Notes: generated from the letters alone by a model not told the origin. A DNA stretch of 64,000 nt from an uncultured Dorea sp. (GCA_910584095.1 CAJTYU010000014.1:1-64000); one strand, 5' to 3'; counted from the first letter of the stretch, positions 36,855 through 46,051 are shown. Numbers and translations are program-made.

Positions 36855-37952
36855 ATGAACTCTAAGAAAATCGGTTTTATCGGACTCGGACTCATCGGCG
36901 GCTCTATCGCAAAGGCAATCCGCCGTTATTATCCCGATTATAAAATTATTGCTTTCGATCATAATAAAGAAACGCTTGCTCTGGCAACCAGAGAATCTGT
37001 GATTCACGTTGCCTGTACGTCCATCGACAATAATTTCAGGGGCTGCAGCTATATCTTCCTCTGCGCCCCCGCCGGATATAATACCTCCTATATGGAAGAC
37101 CTGCTCCCCTTCCTCCACCCGGATCTCATCCTGACAGATGTGGGAAGCGTCAAAACTCCCATTCATAAAGAAGCGGAAAAGCTGGGGCTGGAGGACTATT
37201 TTATCGGAGGACATCCTATGGCCGGTTCAGAAAAAAGCGGATTTTCCAATTCCAGACCGCTGCTGATTGAAAATGCATATTTTATCCTAACACCGTCTCC
37301 GGGCATTCCAAAAGAAAAGGTTGATTCATATACCGCTTTTGCAAAATCCCTGCACTCAATCCCACTGGTTCTGGATTACCAAACGCACGATCAGGTAACC
37401 GGTACTATCAGCCATCTGCCCCATATCATTGCCGCCTCTCTGGTAAATTTTGTGAGAGACGCCGATACCGCGGATGAGCTCATGAAACATTTAGCTGCAG
37501 GCGGCTTCAAAGACATCACACGAATCGCCTCTTCCTCTCCTACCATGTGGCAGCACATCTGCACGCAAAACAAAGACAATATTTCCCGGCTCCTTGAAGA
37601 CTATATCGGGACGTTATCACAGGCAAAGAAACTGATCGAGCAAGGACAGGCGCACAAGATCTACGACATGTTCGATCATGCCGGGAGCTACCGCGATTCC
37701 ATGCCCGACAGCTCCGCAGGGCTGATCAAAAAATCTTTCTGCATCTACTGCGATATTCTGGACGAATCCGGCGCGATTGCCACAATCGCCACAATTCTGG
37801 CGTCCAATGCAATTAGTATGAAAAACGTAGGAATCGTCCACAACCGGGAATTTGAGGAAGGCGTCTTAAGGATCGAATTTTACGACGAATCTTCCTGCGA
37901 TAGGGCTGTGTCTCTGCTTAAAAAACACCGCTACGTCATTTATGAACGTTAA
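36855..37952 (+). CDS. tyrA: prephenate dehydrogenase with C-terminal ACT domain
   Basis: 365 residues from the ATG at 36855, nine bases after GAAAGGA; another ATG at 36846 is too close to that site. The NAD-binding motif is IGFIGLGLIGGSIAKAI, followed by DVGSVK, GGHPMAGSEKSG, the catalytic His in DYQTHDQVTGTISHLPH and a C-terminal ACT-like fold (SGAIATIATILAS, NVGIVHNREFEEG). It oxidises and decarboxylates prephenate to hydroxyphenylpyruvate on the way to tyrosine. The ACT domain suggests feedback by tyrosine. It is followed by aroA on the same strand. Confidence 0.93.
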   Translation: MNSKKIGFIGLGLIGGSIAKAIRRYYPDYKIIAFDHNKETLALATRESVIHVACTSIDNNFRGCSYIFLCAPAGYNTSYMEDLLPFLHPDLILTDVGSVKTPIHKEAEKLGLEDYFIGGHPMAGSEKSGFSNSRPLLIENAYFILTPSPGIPKEKVDSYTAFAKSLHSIPLVLDYQTHDQVTGTISHLPHIIAASLVNFVRDADTADELMKHLAAGGFKDITRIASSSPTMWQHICTQNKDNISRLLEDYIGTLSQAKKLIEQGQAHKIYDMFDHAGSYRDSMPDSSAGLIKKSFCIYCDILDESGAIATIATILASNAISMKNVGIVHNREFEEGVLRIEFYDESSCDRAVSLLKKHRYVIYER

Positions 37953-37979
37953 CGCTATTATGAAATGAGGAATATATTT

Positions 37980-39269
37980 ATGGAAATCACCCCAGCAAAA
38001 AAACTTCGCGGGGAAGTAACAGTCCCCGGCGATAAATCCATATCCCACCGCTCTGTGATGTTCGGTTCTATTGCCAAAGGGACCACGGAAATCACGAATT
38101 TCCTTCAGGGAGCAGACTGCCTCGCAACTATAGGCTGTTTTCAAAACATGGGAATCGGCATTGAACATACGCCAGACAAAATCATAGTACACGGCAGGGG
38201 CCTTCACGGACTATCCAAGCCGTCCGGTACCTTAAACACCGGAAACAGCGGCACCACTACGCGCCTGATTTCGGGCATTCTCTCCGGACAGTCCTTCCCC
38301 GCCATACTCTCAGGAGATGAATCTTTAAATTCCAGACCGATGGCGCGGATCATAGAACCTCTAAATACCATGGGAGCGCATATTACCAGCGTCCACGGAA
38401 ATAACTGCGCTCCCCTTCTAATTGAGCCTGGCGCCCTCTGCGGATGCCGCTGGGAATCTAAGGTTGCGTCCGCACAGGTCAAGTCCGCCATTCTTCTCGC
38501 CGGGCTATATGCTGATAGCGAGACCTCCGTCACGGAACCGGTACTGTCCCGCAACCATACGGAGCTGATGTTACATGGCTTTGGCGCCAGAGTCTCCTCT
38601 AAAATCAAAGCAGACGGACGCGCCGCAGCCTCCATTCTTCCATGCGAAGAATTGTACGGGCAGAAAATCAAGATTCCCGGCGACATTTCTTCCGCCGCAT
38701 ATTTTATTGCGGCGGGACTCATTATTCCCGGTTCGGAAATTCTGGTTAAAAATGTCGGAATCAACCCCACCCGGGCCGGCCTTCTGACTGTCTGCGAAAA
38801 TATGGGCGCAGACATCACATACCTGAACAAAACCTCCTCCGGAGGCGAGCCTGCCGCTGATATCCTAGTAAAGCATTCCCCATTAAAGGCCGTCACCATA
38901 GAGGGAAGTATCATTCCCACATTGATCGACGAGATTCCTATTATCGCCGTCATGGCGGCATTTGCAGAGGGAACCACCGTTATCAAGGACGCCGCCGAGC
39001 TGAAAGTAAAAGAAACCAACCGTATTGATACGGTAACAGAAAATCTGAAGGCTATGGGCGCGGACGTTATACCGACTGAAGACGGTATGATCATCCATGG
39101 CGGCAGTATGCTCAGAGGCGCCCGCATTAACAGCTATTTGGACCACCGCATCGCTATGGCTTTTGCTGTAGCCGGACTTGCGGCAGAGGGAGTTACCGTT
39201 ATTGAAAAAAGCCAATGCGCAGACATCTCTTATCCGGCATTTTTTGAGACGCTGGATTCACTAAAATAA
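37980..39269 (+). CDS. aroA: 3-phosphoshikimate 1-carboxyvinyltransferase (EPSP synthase)
   Basis: 429 residues from the ATG at 37980, which has ATGAGGA upstream; the frame opens at 37965. Conserved blocks: VPGDKSISHRSVMFGSIA, LNTGNSGTTTRLISGIL, GDESLNSRPM, VASAQVKSAILLAGL and the C-terminal ESNR-like KETNRIDTVTENL, with DHRIAMAFAVAGL. It transfers enolpyruvyl from PEP to shikimate 3-phosphate in aromatic amino-acid synthesis. It starts 27 bases after tyrA, so the two are one unit. Confidence 0.95.
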   Translation: MEITPAKKLRGEVTVPGDKSISHRSVMFGSIAKGTTEITNFLQGADCLATIGCFQNMGIGIEHTPDKIIVHGRGLHGLSKPSGTLNTGNSGTTTRLISGILSGQSFPAILSGDESLNSRPMARIIEPLNTMGAHITSVHGNNCAPLLIEPGALCGCRWESKVASAQVKSAILLAGLYADSETSVTEPVLSRNHTELMLHGFGARVSSKIKADGRAAASILPCEELYGQKIKIPGDISSAAYFIAAGLIIPGSEILVKNVGINPTRAGLLTVCENMGADITYLNKTSSGGEPAADILVKHSPLKAVTIEGSIIPTLIDEIPIIAVMAAFAEGTTVIKDAAELKVKETNRIDTVTENLKAMGADVIPTEDGMIIHGGSMLRGARINSYLDHRIAMAFAVAGLAAEGVTVIEKSQCADISYPAFFETLDSLK

Positions 39270-39277
39270 CTGACCGG

Positions 39278-39886
39278 TTAAAATTCAGCTACTGCTGCTT
39301 TGGCCAGCCGGTCCGCTTCTTCATTATATTGATCGCCCGTATGAGCCTTTACTTTGCAAAATGTGATATCTACACATTTTGCAATTTTTTCATAAAATTC
39401 AACATATGCCTTTGTATAGTCTAAATTAGCTTTCCAGCTCTTCTTCGCCCACATCTCAATTCCTAAATAGTCATAATATATTTTAATCTTCTTAATCCCC
39501 TGATCAAAAGCATACTGCATTACATATTTCGCCGCTTCAATTTCTCCCGCAACGTTCCTTAAATCTGCCAGTTCCGCCTTATTTCCTGAAGACTTGTAAG
39601 AGATCTTTTTACCATTAATGAAAATCAAAGCTGCAGAACCATATACCTTTTTGCTGTTGTCATAACTGCCGTCTATATAAGCATAAATTCCGCATTCATC
39701 CCTTGCTGCCTTTGGCTGAATCTCCTTTTGTCCCGCATCTCCCCGGGCAAACTGACACGCCGCGTCGTAATCTGTAAACGACTTAAAAATGGCGCCGGAA
39801 AAACCGTCCACCTGTTCTTTGCATTCCGTCCATGATGTGTATATTCCTGTTTTTCTCCCTTTTTTCACTGCATAATATTTTTTCAT
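39278..39886 (-). CDS. ribonuclease H1 with N-terminal viroplasmin/hybrid-binding domain
   Basis: 202 residues. Residues 1-45 form the viroplasmin-type RNA-DNA hybrid-binding domain (KYYAVKKGRKTGIYTSWTEC, FSGAIFKSF). The RNase H1 domain follows with its acidic residues: AYIDGSYD, VAGEIEAAKYV, IYYDYLGIEMW and NEEADRLAKAA. It cuts the RNA strand of RNA-DNA hybrids. It converges with aroA with only a few bases between the stops. Confidence 0.92.
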   Translation of the reverse strand: MKKYYAVKKGRKTGIYTSWTECKEQVDGFSGAIFKSFTDYDAACQFARGDAGQKEIQPKAARDECGIYAYIDGSYDNSKKVYGSAALIFINGKKISYKSSGNKAELADLRNVAGEIEAAKYVMQYAFDQGIKKIKIYYDYLGIEMWAKKSWKANLDYTKAYVEFYEKIAKCVDITFCKVKAHTGDQYNEEADRLAKAAVAEF

Positions 39887-39924
39887 CTACAATTACCTTC
39901 CTTAATTTTGGATCTGCATTCTTC

Positions 39925-40523
39925 CTATACCGATACCAGAATCGTCATCTGATTGCGCGGATGTCTGGTTCTTAAAATTTCCGCCTGCTTTTTGGCGGCT
40001 ATATGAATATAACTCTGTGTTGTCCTGATAGAGCTATGCCCCAATATCTCCTGCACATAACTGATGTCCACGCCCTCCTCGATCAAAAATGCAGCAAAAG
40101 AATGCCGGAACATATGCGGCATAATATTCCTCTCAATGCCTGCAAGCTCTGTATATTTTTTCAGCATCATCCGCATCGACTGTTCCGAATTACGGCTCCC
40201 TCTATTGTTTACGAAGAAATATCCGCTATTCTTTATCGCCTCCTGATTCTCTGCATACCGGCCGTCCATATAATTCAATAGCTGTTCTATTTCCTCCCGC
40301 GGTATAATCCTTGGTAAAATGATATCTTCTTTAAACTTACCTTAATCCGCCTGAATGCCGCCTCGCTAACCAATTCTTCCCCTTCCAGATAATTATAAAA
40401 TGCCCGGATGCTCAAATCAATACGGTATGCTTTTAATGACTTTTGATCTAATTCTTTTCTAAATTCACAATATTCCAAATACCTGTTTACTTCGTCCCTT
40501 ACATTCATGTGCCTTACCTCCAT
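39925..40523 (-). pseudogene. decayed XerC-like tyrosine recombinase/integrase
   Basis: Two fragments. The upstream one (40287-40523) has the SAM-like start (NRYLEYCEFRKELDQKSLKAYRIDL) but then jumps to SIRAFYNYLEGEE, with about 40 residues missing. It then runs out of frame near IKVSLKK, where another frame reads KFKEDIILPRIIP. The downstream one (39925-40278) keeps PHMFRHSFAAFL, LGHSS and the nucleophile Tyr in TTQSYIH. It lacks roughly 70 residues, including the first catalytic Arg block, between EQLLNYM and SGYFFVN. Two deletions plus a frameshift mean it is inactive. It lies directly beside the lanthipeptide locus and may mark an old integration. Confidence 0.8.
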
Positions 40524-40578
40524 CTAGCTTTTTATGCCAGTGTAGCACAACTCCCCTGTCAGGAACACTTCTATAAAA

Positions 40579-43500
40579 CTATAATTTTGGATCCGTACAT
40601 GACAGCAAATACAATAGTATACCGCCGTATCCATTCATTAATCCTGGATTCAGCTTTTCCTGCGGCAGCAAGGAAATCTCCTCCCGCCCAGCCAAAACCC
40701 TCGGAATTTCGACTTTTCCTACAAGCCGTTCCACGGCCTTTCTTGTCCGCCTTAATATCCATACGTTTCCACAGCTTCCATGGCAAAGACTCCAGCTGTC
40801 TCTTTTCCAATAATCAGCAAGCTTTCGGTATGCTGCAATAATATCCTTCTCCAGCCTCTTCTTTAATTCTTCATCGTCAACCCTTTCATAGCAAAACACC
40901 CGCGACAGCAAGATCCCGCCTGCTCCATGGCACCATGCCACAGCGCCGTGCCCATCCCCCGGAAGGCTTCCCCTTATATCCGTCCAATTTTGAATCTCCT
41001 CATCATAAAGGGACTCCTCATATTCCAGCATTTGCTCGATTAACAGCCTATATTTTTCTTTTTCCGTATGCTTCCACAATGCGGCGACAGGCATTAAAAT
41101 CCCGCTGTTTCCATGCGCCATGCCTGCAAAGGGCAAAAATCCTTTTTCTATAATCCAGCCGATCCCCCGCTCCATCTGGACTGCCTTCTTTTCCAAAAGT
41201 CCAATGGCCTTTTCCGCACTGTCTAAATACCTCCGGTCTTTTACAGCTTCATACAAGTACACCAATGCCAGCGCCGCGCCGGCATTTCCAGCCATAAGGT
41301 CATTCTTTTGATCATATTCCAGCAGGCGTTCTACAACGGCGGCATGTTTTTTGGCGTAAGCCAAATATTCCTTCCCTCCGCCGGCCCCGTACATTAAACA
41401 ATATACATATACGATCGATGCTTCCCCCTCGTACATCCCCGTGTCCCTGATAACATTTTTCCCTGATTCCCCATACATAAAATCCGTATATCGAAACAGC
41501 ATACGGCATATCGTATCGCAATATACGTCTGCCGACCTATCCCTCTTCTTTAATTCATGGAAAATAATCAGCATTCCGGCCAGCCCGTCATATAGATACA
41601 TATTCATCGGCTTCGCCTCCCAGCCAGGTTTTCCAAATGCCGACAGTTGTATGGTAAACCAGCTCGCTTCCGTTCGTTTAGCGTTCCACACGGCGTATTT
41701 CACCAATCTATCGCCCAAGCTCCTTACAGCTTCCCCAATCCGCCCGCCATTATCCTCGTCCCCACAATCATATACCGCCTTCCCAACCTTATAACAGCGG
41801 TTTTCAAACCTCTCGGCATGATCGGGCATCAGGTCCAAAGACATCCTTATGTATTCACACTGCCGTTCCATATCCCCGCTGCCAAGAGCGTCCAGTTTTC
41901 CAAAGACAATATCCGCAGGCGCTTCGTCAAAATAATCTCGGATTCGTATCCCTCCCGGCGCCATCAATGCAGTATCATCCAAATAATAATAAAAATATGG
42001 AATATCCCCCTGCAATAAAGACTTTATCTCACAGTCAATTACTTCCTGCCTTTCATTGAACCTCCCCTTCCACAAGGAATGCAGAAACATCTCCCTCTTC
42101 GCCCCATCTGTCAAAAATTCCGGATGGCAGGAGGTTGACAGCAGCATGCCATACCGCTGTGTATCCTGAAGCAAGTATCGGCTGGCAGAATCCATTAACC
42201 GCATAAGCTCCTTACGGAACATTTCCCGGCGTCCTGCAACCGCCAGATACGTATCCCGGAATCCGCCCAGTAAATCTTCCCCAAATCTGGCTGGTGAAAT
42301 AAATCCTTCTTCCAGCATCGCTAAATTTCCGGCCTTTTTACTTACAGGAAAGCAATATGCAATCTTCATATCCGAAGTCTTCGGATGAATAACCGTCGGG
42401 ATTTTAAACGGATATTTCTGCCCTTCCCCGCCGCTGATTGCACTGGAATTTACACCTCCTCCCCCTTGGTTAAAATAATAGAATGGCAATACCCCTGTAT
42501 ACAAGACAGAATTTGCCAGCTGATAGCATATCTCCTGAAAGGCTGTTTCCCTTTTCTGGTTATACTGTATATTCACCAATGTTTCCAAGTCTATCAGGAC
42601 CGGGTATTCTCCATGTGCAATGACATTTTCCGAATGCAAGTCTTTCGTTCCCAATAGGTAAATGAGAAACAATTGGCTCCCCAGCCTCCGGTAATATCGG
42701 CGCAATGCATCCTCCGTCTGGCAGCTTTCATAGGAAACAATTCCGCACCAGCTATGTCCGGCATATGACAAAAATGGATATCGGTGCTGCCCGATTCCCG
42801 TCTTTTCCGAAACCCACTCCAACAATTTCATATATTTACTTTCATTTTCCATGGAACGGGGCTTATATAAAATCTCCAATCTATGATCCAGCGTAATTCT
42901 TAACACCTGTTTCCCATTATTATGCAGATCGGAAGCCGCGCCTTGGATATCTGTTATTACATGCAGTTCCTCCGTCGGAAAAAACATGTCCTTAATCCTA
43001 GGCATGTCCTCCTTAAAATATCCTGCCACCTCGACATAAAAGCCTACAAGGCTGTCAATTCTCTCTTCCATACAGCGTAAAAGCGCCGGGTAAGCGTCTG
43101 CTACAGACCGGATGAACTTCCCCTCCCTTATACAGGTCTCGCAGAAATACCGGTACTCCTGCTTTGGCGTTCCATGAACAAGATATCCTTTTTCTTTATA
43201 AGCATGCATTTCTACAATCAGGGTCCTCAGACAAACCTGCTGCAAACGAAGGGCTGTCTGCATTTCAAAGCTCTCCCACACTTTACCGGATATATACTTT
43301 ACGTCATCATGAAGCCTTTCCTTTAGCTGCAAAACCGCATATGTACAAAAGGGTATATAAAAATCCGGGAAAAATAGTTCTCCGTCCGCATCCTGTCCTC
43401 TATCCCTGCAGCACTCCCTTTGTTCCCCGGATATACTGCAATTCGCCTCTTCCTCCAGGTACGTCCTAAGCCCGCTAACATTTTGCTTTCCCTCTATAAT

Positions 43501-43674
43501 ACACGTCTTCCCGCAAAGATATTGAAAACACCGTCCGCTCCCCTCTATCAGCATTTCCAAAACATTCCCTCCTAAAATGGCTTCCCAATACTTTACAGCC
43601 TCCGGAGCCAAACCATCTTCCGCCTCTGTTTCTATAAATGTTCTTTCATATAAATATGTACCTTGTTTTTCCAT
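40579..43674 (-). CDS. lanM: class II lanthipeptide synthetase LanM
   Basis: 1031 residues, full length for LanM. The N-terminal dehydratase domain (to about residue 620) has ITLDHRLEILYKPRSM and the kinase-like catalytic block LGTKDLHSENVIAHGEYPVLIDLETL, the D-x-H-x-E-N and later Asp used to phosphorylate and eliminate Ser/Thr. The C-terminal LanC-like cyclase domain has FAGMAHGNSGILMPVAAL and the zinc ligands in VAWCHGAGGILLSR and WSLCHGSCGNVW. It should dehydrate Thr/Ser in a precursor and add Cys to form (methyl)lanthionine rings. It follows the precursor gene by 75 bases, with a hairpin between. Confidence 0.95.
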   Translation of the reverse strand: MEKQGTYLYERTFIETEAEDGLAPEAVKYWEAILGGNVLEMLIEGSGRCFQYLCGKTCIIEGKQNVSGLRTYLEEEANCSISGEQRECCRDRGQDADGELFFPDFYIPFCTYAVLQLKERLHDDVKYISGKVWESFEMQTALRLQQVCLRTLIVEMHAYKEKGYLVHGTPKQEYRYFCETCIREGKFIRSVADAYPALLRCMEERIDSLVGFYVEVAGYFKEDMPRIKDMFFPTEELHVITDIQGAASDLHNNGKQVLRITLDHRLEILYKPRSMENESKYMKLLEWVSEKTGIGQHRYPFLSYAGHSWCGIVSYESCQTEDALRRYYRRLGSQLFLIYLLGTKDLHSENVIAHGEYPVLIDLETLVNIQYNQKRETAFQEICYQLANSVLYTGVLPFYYFNQGGGGVNSSAISGGEGQKYPFKIPTVIHPKTSDMKIAYCFPVSKKAGNLAMLEEGFISPARFGEDLLGGFRDTYLAVAGRREMFRKELMRLMDSASRYLLQDTQRYGMLLSTSCHPEFLTDGAKREMFLHSLWKGRFNERQEVIDCEIKSLLQGDIPYFYYYLDDTALMAPGGIRIRDYFDEAPADIVFGKLDALGSGDMERQCEYIRMSLDLMPDHAERFENRCYKVGKAVYDCGDEDNGGRIGEAVRSLGDRLVKYAVWNAKRTEASWFTIQLSAFGKPGWEAKPMNMYLYDGLAGMLIIFHELKKRDRSADVYCDTICRMLFRYTDFMYGESGKNVIRDTGMYEGEASIVYVYCLMYGAGGGKEYLAYAKKHAAVVERLLEYDQKNDLMAGNAGAALALVYLYEAVKDRRYLDSAEKAIGLLEKKAVQMERGIGWIIEKGFLPFAGMAHGNSGILMPVAALWKHTEKEKYRLLIEQMLEYEESLYDEEIQNWTDIRGSLPGDGHGAVAWCHGAGGILLSRVFCYERVDDEELKKRLEKDIIAAYRKLADYWKRDSWSLCHGSCGNVWILRRTRKAVERLVGKVEIPRVLAGREEISLLPQEKLNPGLMNGYGGILLYLLSCTDPKL

Positions 43675-43712
43675 ATGCCATTTCTCTCCGACTCCTAATA
43701 TTTCTGGAAAGA

Positions 43713-43744
43713 AAAAGCGAAATGATATTCACCATTCCGCTTTT
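43713..43744 (-). terminator. attenuating hairpin between lanA and lanM
   Basis: On the minus strand AAAAGCGGAATG pairs with CATTTCGCTTTT (one G-U pair) across 8 bases and is followed by TCTTTCC. It begins 5 bases after the precursor stop. A partial terminator here would give more precursor than enzyme, as in other lantibiotic operons. Confidence 0.7.
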
Positions 43745-43749
43745 CCTTC

Positions 43750-43899
43750 TTAACAACAATAAATTGTTAAAAAAGCATGACAAGTCATAGTCTGTGTTCC
43801 ATATACGACAATTTGTTCCGGATCACCAGCCAGCTTATCACATTCAACGATTTCCTCCATAATATCGCCTCCGTAAACCATTGCTTCCTGTTCTTTCAT
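43750..43899 (-). CDS. lanA: class II lanthipeptide precursor peptide
   Basis: 49 residues; not in usual gene calls because it is short. The ATG at 43899 overlaps the histidine-kinase stop (ATGA), and AAAGGAGGG lies 8 bases upstream. The N-terminus begins MKEQ, as in the lacticin 481 leader, and is acidic (IMEEIVECDKLAGDPEQIVV). The Thr/Cys-rich end TQTMTCHAFLTIYCC is the probable core. It keeps T-x-T-x-x-C spacing and a terminal Cys-Cys as in lacticin 481/ruminococcin A peptides, but is shorter. There is no clear GG/GA cleavage site; VYG-T is the nearest. The adjacent LanM supports the call strongly. One Cys also sits in the leader. Confidence 0.82.
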   Translation of the reverse strand: MKEQEAMVYGGDIMEEIVECDKLAGDPEQIVVYGTQTMTCHAFLTIYCC

Positions 43900-45233
43900 G
43901 CCTTTCCCTCCTTTCGTCTATCGCTGTTAAAAAATGTTATATCTATATAAAATTCATGTTCGGAAACACGCCAGTCCATACATCCCTCCTGCTCTTCAAC
44001 AATCCTCCTTACACTTATTAGTCCATAACCATGTAACTGCGGATTTTGTTTATCTGAAATAATCCTATCTTGGCGGATCGTTGGATAAGCCCCAATACTA
44101 TTTCCAATCTGTATAACAATAATACATGCCCTTTTCATAAAGGAAATCCTAATCCATTTATTCGAATGGTTTATTTTCTCACAGGCTTCAATTGCATTAT
44201 CCAGCAAATTCCCAAACATAACGCTCATTTCATTCTCTGTTAAGTTCCATTCCGGTATAATTTCAGAAGATATAATAAATGTAATCCCTTCATTTTCCGC
44301 CTTTTGCTTTTTTTGGTTCAAGATGAAATCAAGAAATCTATTCCCCGTCCATGTAGCTTCTTTCACTTCTATATATTCTTTTTCAATTTCATCCAGATAA
44401 AAGCTGACCCGCCTTATATCCCCTTCTTCCGCCAGCTTCCTCAAAAATAGCAAATGATGCTTCATATCATGCACTAACTGATGGTTTGCTTCTATGTTGC
44501 GGCGCAGCATCTGATAACTCTGTTCTGTCATTTGATCATGCAATTCTAAAAAATTCTTTTCTTTCTGCATAATCTGGTTTTTCAAAAACAAAATTATAAT
44601 TAGCGCAACTACCACCATTACAGCCAATAACGAAAATCCTCCATTGATCCCGTCCATATATATTTCCCCAAGCGCCATTTCATCCATATATAACTGGTAT
44701 TTCTTCAATATCCAAAACAAAAGAATATCAATCAAAATAAAAGTAAAAATATACTCTTTCCCTATTTTCCATTCACTTTTAATAATCCACCTGACTAAGA
44801 TAAATACAATCCCTCTTGCTGCAATATATATTATAATCTGCCAGAGAGACGATACTTGGCAATATATCAAATTTAAGAATTTCATTTTAAGAAACGTCAT
44901 ACTAAAAAATGCAAAACAAATATCACATAATGCAATTATCGTATAATATAACCATATATAACTACATAGTAAAATAAAATCCCTCCGCATTATCGCATAA
45001 ACAGCCAAACAAAAGAGCGCTGTTACAAATACAAAAATAGTATCTGAAAAAAAAGTCACACCCCTATTTATTGCCAGCAGCACACTTGGCAAAACAACAC
45101 TCATTAAAACAGCCGCTTTATTGTATCTATTCAGAGTCCTCTTGTCCAAAATTGTATGAAACAGCAGATAATAGCAGATTACAAACTCTGAGGCAGAAAC
45201 GAAAAACAACAATATGTAATATAGCGGCTGCAT
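43896..45233 (-). CDS. AgrC-like membrane histidine kinase (GHKL type)
   Basis: 445 residues. The N-terminal half has about six to seven hydrophobic helices (YYILLFFVSASEFVICYYLLF to SLLAVMVVVALIIILFL), like peptide-sensing AgrC/FsrC/PlnB kinases. The cytoplasmic half has the H-box LVHDMKHHLLFLRKL, the N-box MFGNLLDNAIEACEK and a short G-box QLHGYGLISVRRIVEEQ. Such kinases detect a secreted peptide at the membrane and phosphorylate a LytTR regulator, here the gene just before it. Its stop codon overlaps the start of the lanthipeptide precursor. That points to the peptide as possible ligand, but this is inference. Confidence 0.9.
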   Translation of the reverse strand: MQPLYYILLFFVSASEFVICYYLLFHTILDKRTLNRYNKAAVLMSVVLPSVLLAINRGVTFFSDTIFVFVTALFCLAVYAIMRRDFILLCSYIWLYYTIIALCDICFAFFSMTFLKMKFLNLIYCQVSSLWQIIIYIAARGIVFILVRWIIKSEWKIGKEYIFTFILIDILLFWILKKYQLYMDEMALGEIYMDGINGGFSLLAVMVVVALIIILFLKNQIMQKEKNFLELHDQMTEQSYQMLRRNIEANHQLVHDMKHHLLFLRKLAEEGDIRRVSFYLDEIEKEYIEVKEATWTGNRFLDFILNQKKQKAENEGITFIISSEIIPEWNLTENEMSVMFGNLLDNAIEACEKINHSNKWIRISFMKRACIIVIQIGNSIGAYPTIRQDRIISDKQNPQLHGYGLISVRRIVEEQEGCMDWRVSEHEFYIDITFFNSDRRKEGKA

Positions 45234-45234
45234 C

Positions 45235-45948
45235 CTACATTTCCCTCCAATATCGATTCAACTTCTCTTTGACTTCTTTAATACGCAAACTGCTCGCCTC
45301 AACTGTCATTTTATTGCTCAGAAAAAGCATATTATCCTGAATCTTCGTAACATGGCACAAATTAACCGCACACGCCCTCTCCACCATTACAAATTCATCG
45401 CTGTTTAACTTTTCCAGTGTCTTCTCTATACTATTGCGTTCATATAACTTCTCGTTAATCGTAACATATTCCACATATTTGCTTTTCTTTAACTTAATTA
45501 TGGCAACGATATCACAATACAGTACCCTTTCCTTAAGCATACCGCTGCCAATATAACAAAAATTTTTCTGGCTATTCACAACCATATCTACCAGTTTTCC
45601 CAACACGACCGGAAACCTGCTCTGGATTTCTGATTTTAATATATACTGGTACGCGTCCATCCGATAACTATCAATGGCAAATTCCACATATGCAGTAAGG
45701 AAAACAATATATATATCAAGATATTTCTCCCTTACTTTCTTACACAACTCAATTCCGTTTATCCCCGGCATATCAATATCGGATACCAGTATTTGATACC
45801 TGTGCATGCCCAAAACTTTTAAAAAACCTGCCGCGCTTTGAAACGTATCAATCTGTACATGTTCATAACCAGTCGTTATGTCCAACAGTATCTGCTTTGC
45901 AGTTTCCAGCGTACCCTTGTCATCATCCACAATTGCAATACCAATCAT
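45235..45948 (-). CDS. AgrA-like LytTR response regulator
   Basis: 237 residues. The receiver domain has IAIVDDDKGTLE, the phospho-Asp in LVSDIDMPGINGIEL and a Lys in YILKSEI. The C-terminal LytTR domain follows (DIVAIIKLKKSKYVEYVTI, FVMVERACAVNLCHVTKI, MTVEASSLRIKEVKEKL). It ends one base before the kinase gene starts, and it is the first gene of the regulator-kinase-lanA-lanM operon. It probably activates its own operon, giving feedback. Confidence 0.92.
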   Translation of the reverse strand: MIGIAIVDDDKGTLETAKQILLDITTGYEHVQIDTFQSAAGFLKVLGMHRYQILVSDIDMPGINGIELCKKVREKYLDIYIVFLTAYVEFAIDSYRMDAYQYILKSEIQSRFPVVLGKLVDMVVNSQKNFCYIGSGMLKERVLYCDIVAIIKLKKSKYVEYVTINEKLYERNSIEKTLEKLNSDEFVMVERACAVNLCHVTKIQDNMLFLSNKMTVEASSLRIKEVKEKLNRYWREM

Positions 45949-46021
45949 AGTCTATCCCCCGCAAGCAAATATTCTTCTGCAGCATGTGAAATACCCGTAA
46001 ATTAGAGTCAGAAATTATCAT

Positions 46022-46051
46022 ATTATAACATATTTTTCCAAATATTTGCAA
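46022..46051 (-). promoter_or_regulatory. promoter of the lanthipeptide/two-component operon
   Basis: On the minus strand TTGCAA (46046-46051), 18 bases, TATAAT (46022-46027), about 75 bases before the regulator gene. A 6-base inverted repeat GTACAT/ATGTAC (46162-46199) further upstream is a weak candidate site. Confidence 0.65.

Noticed and set aside
38204..39127. Long open frame on the minus strand opposite aroA
   Set aside because: Shadow of aroA; no family signature.
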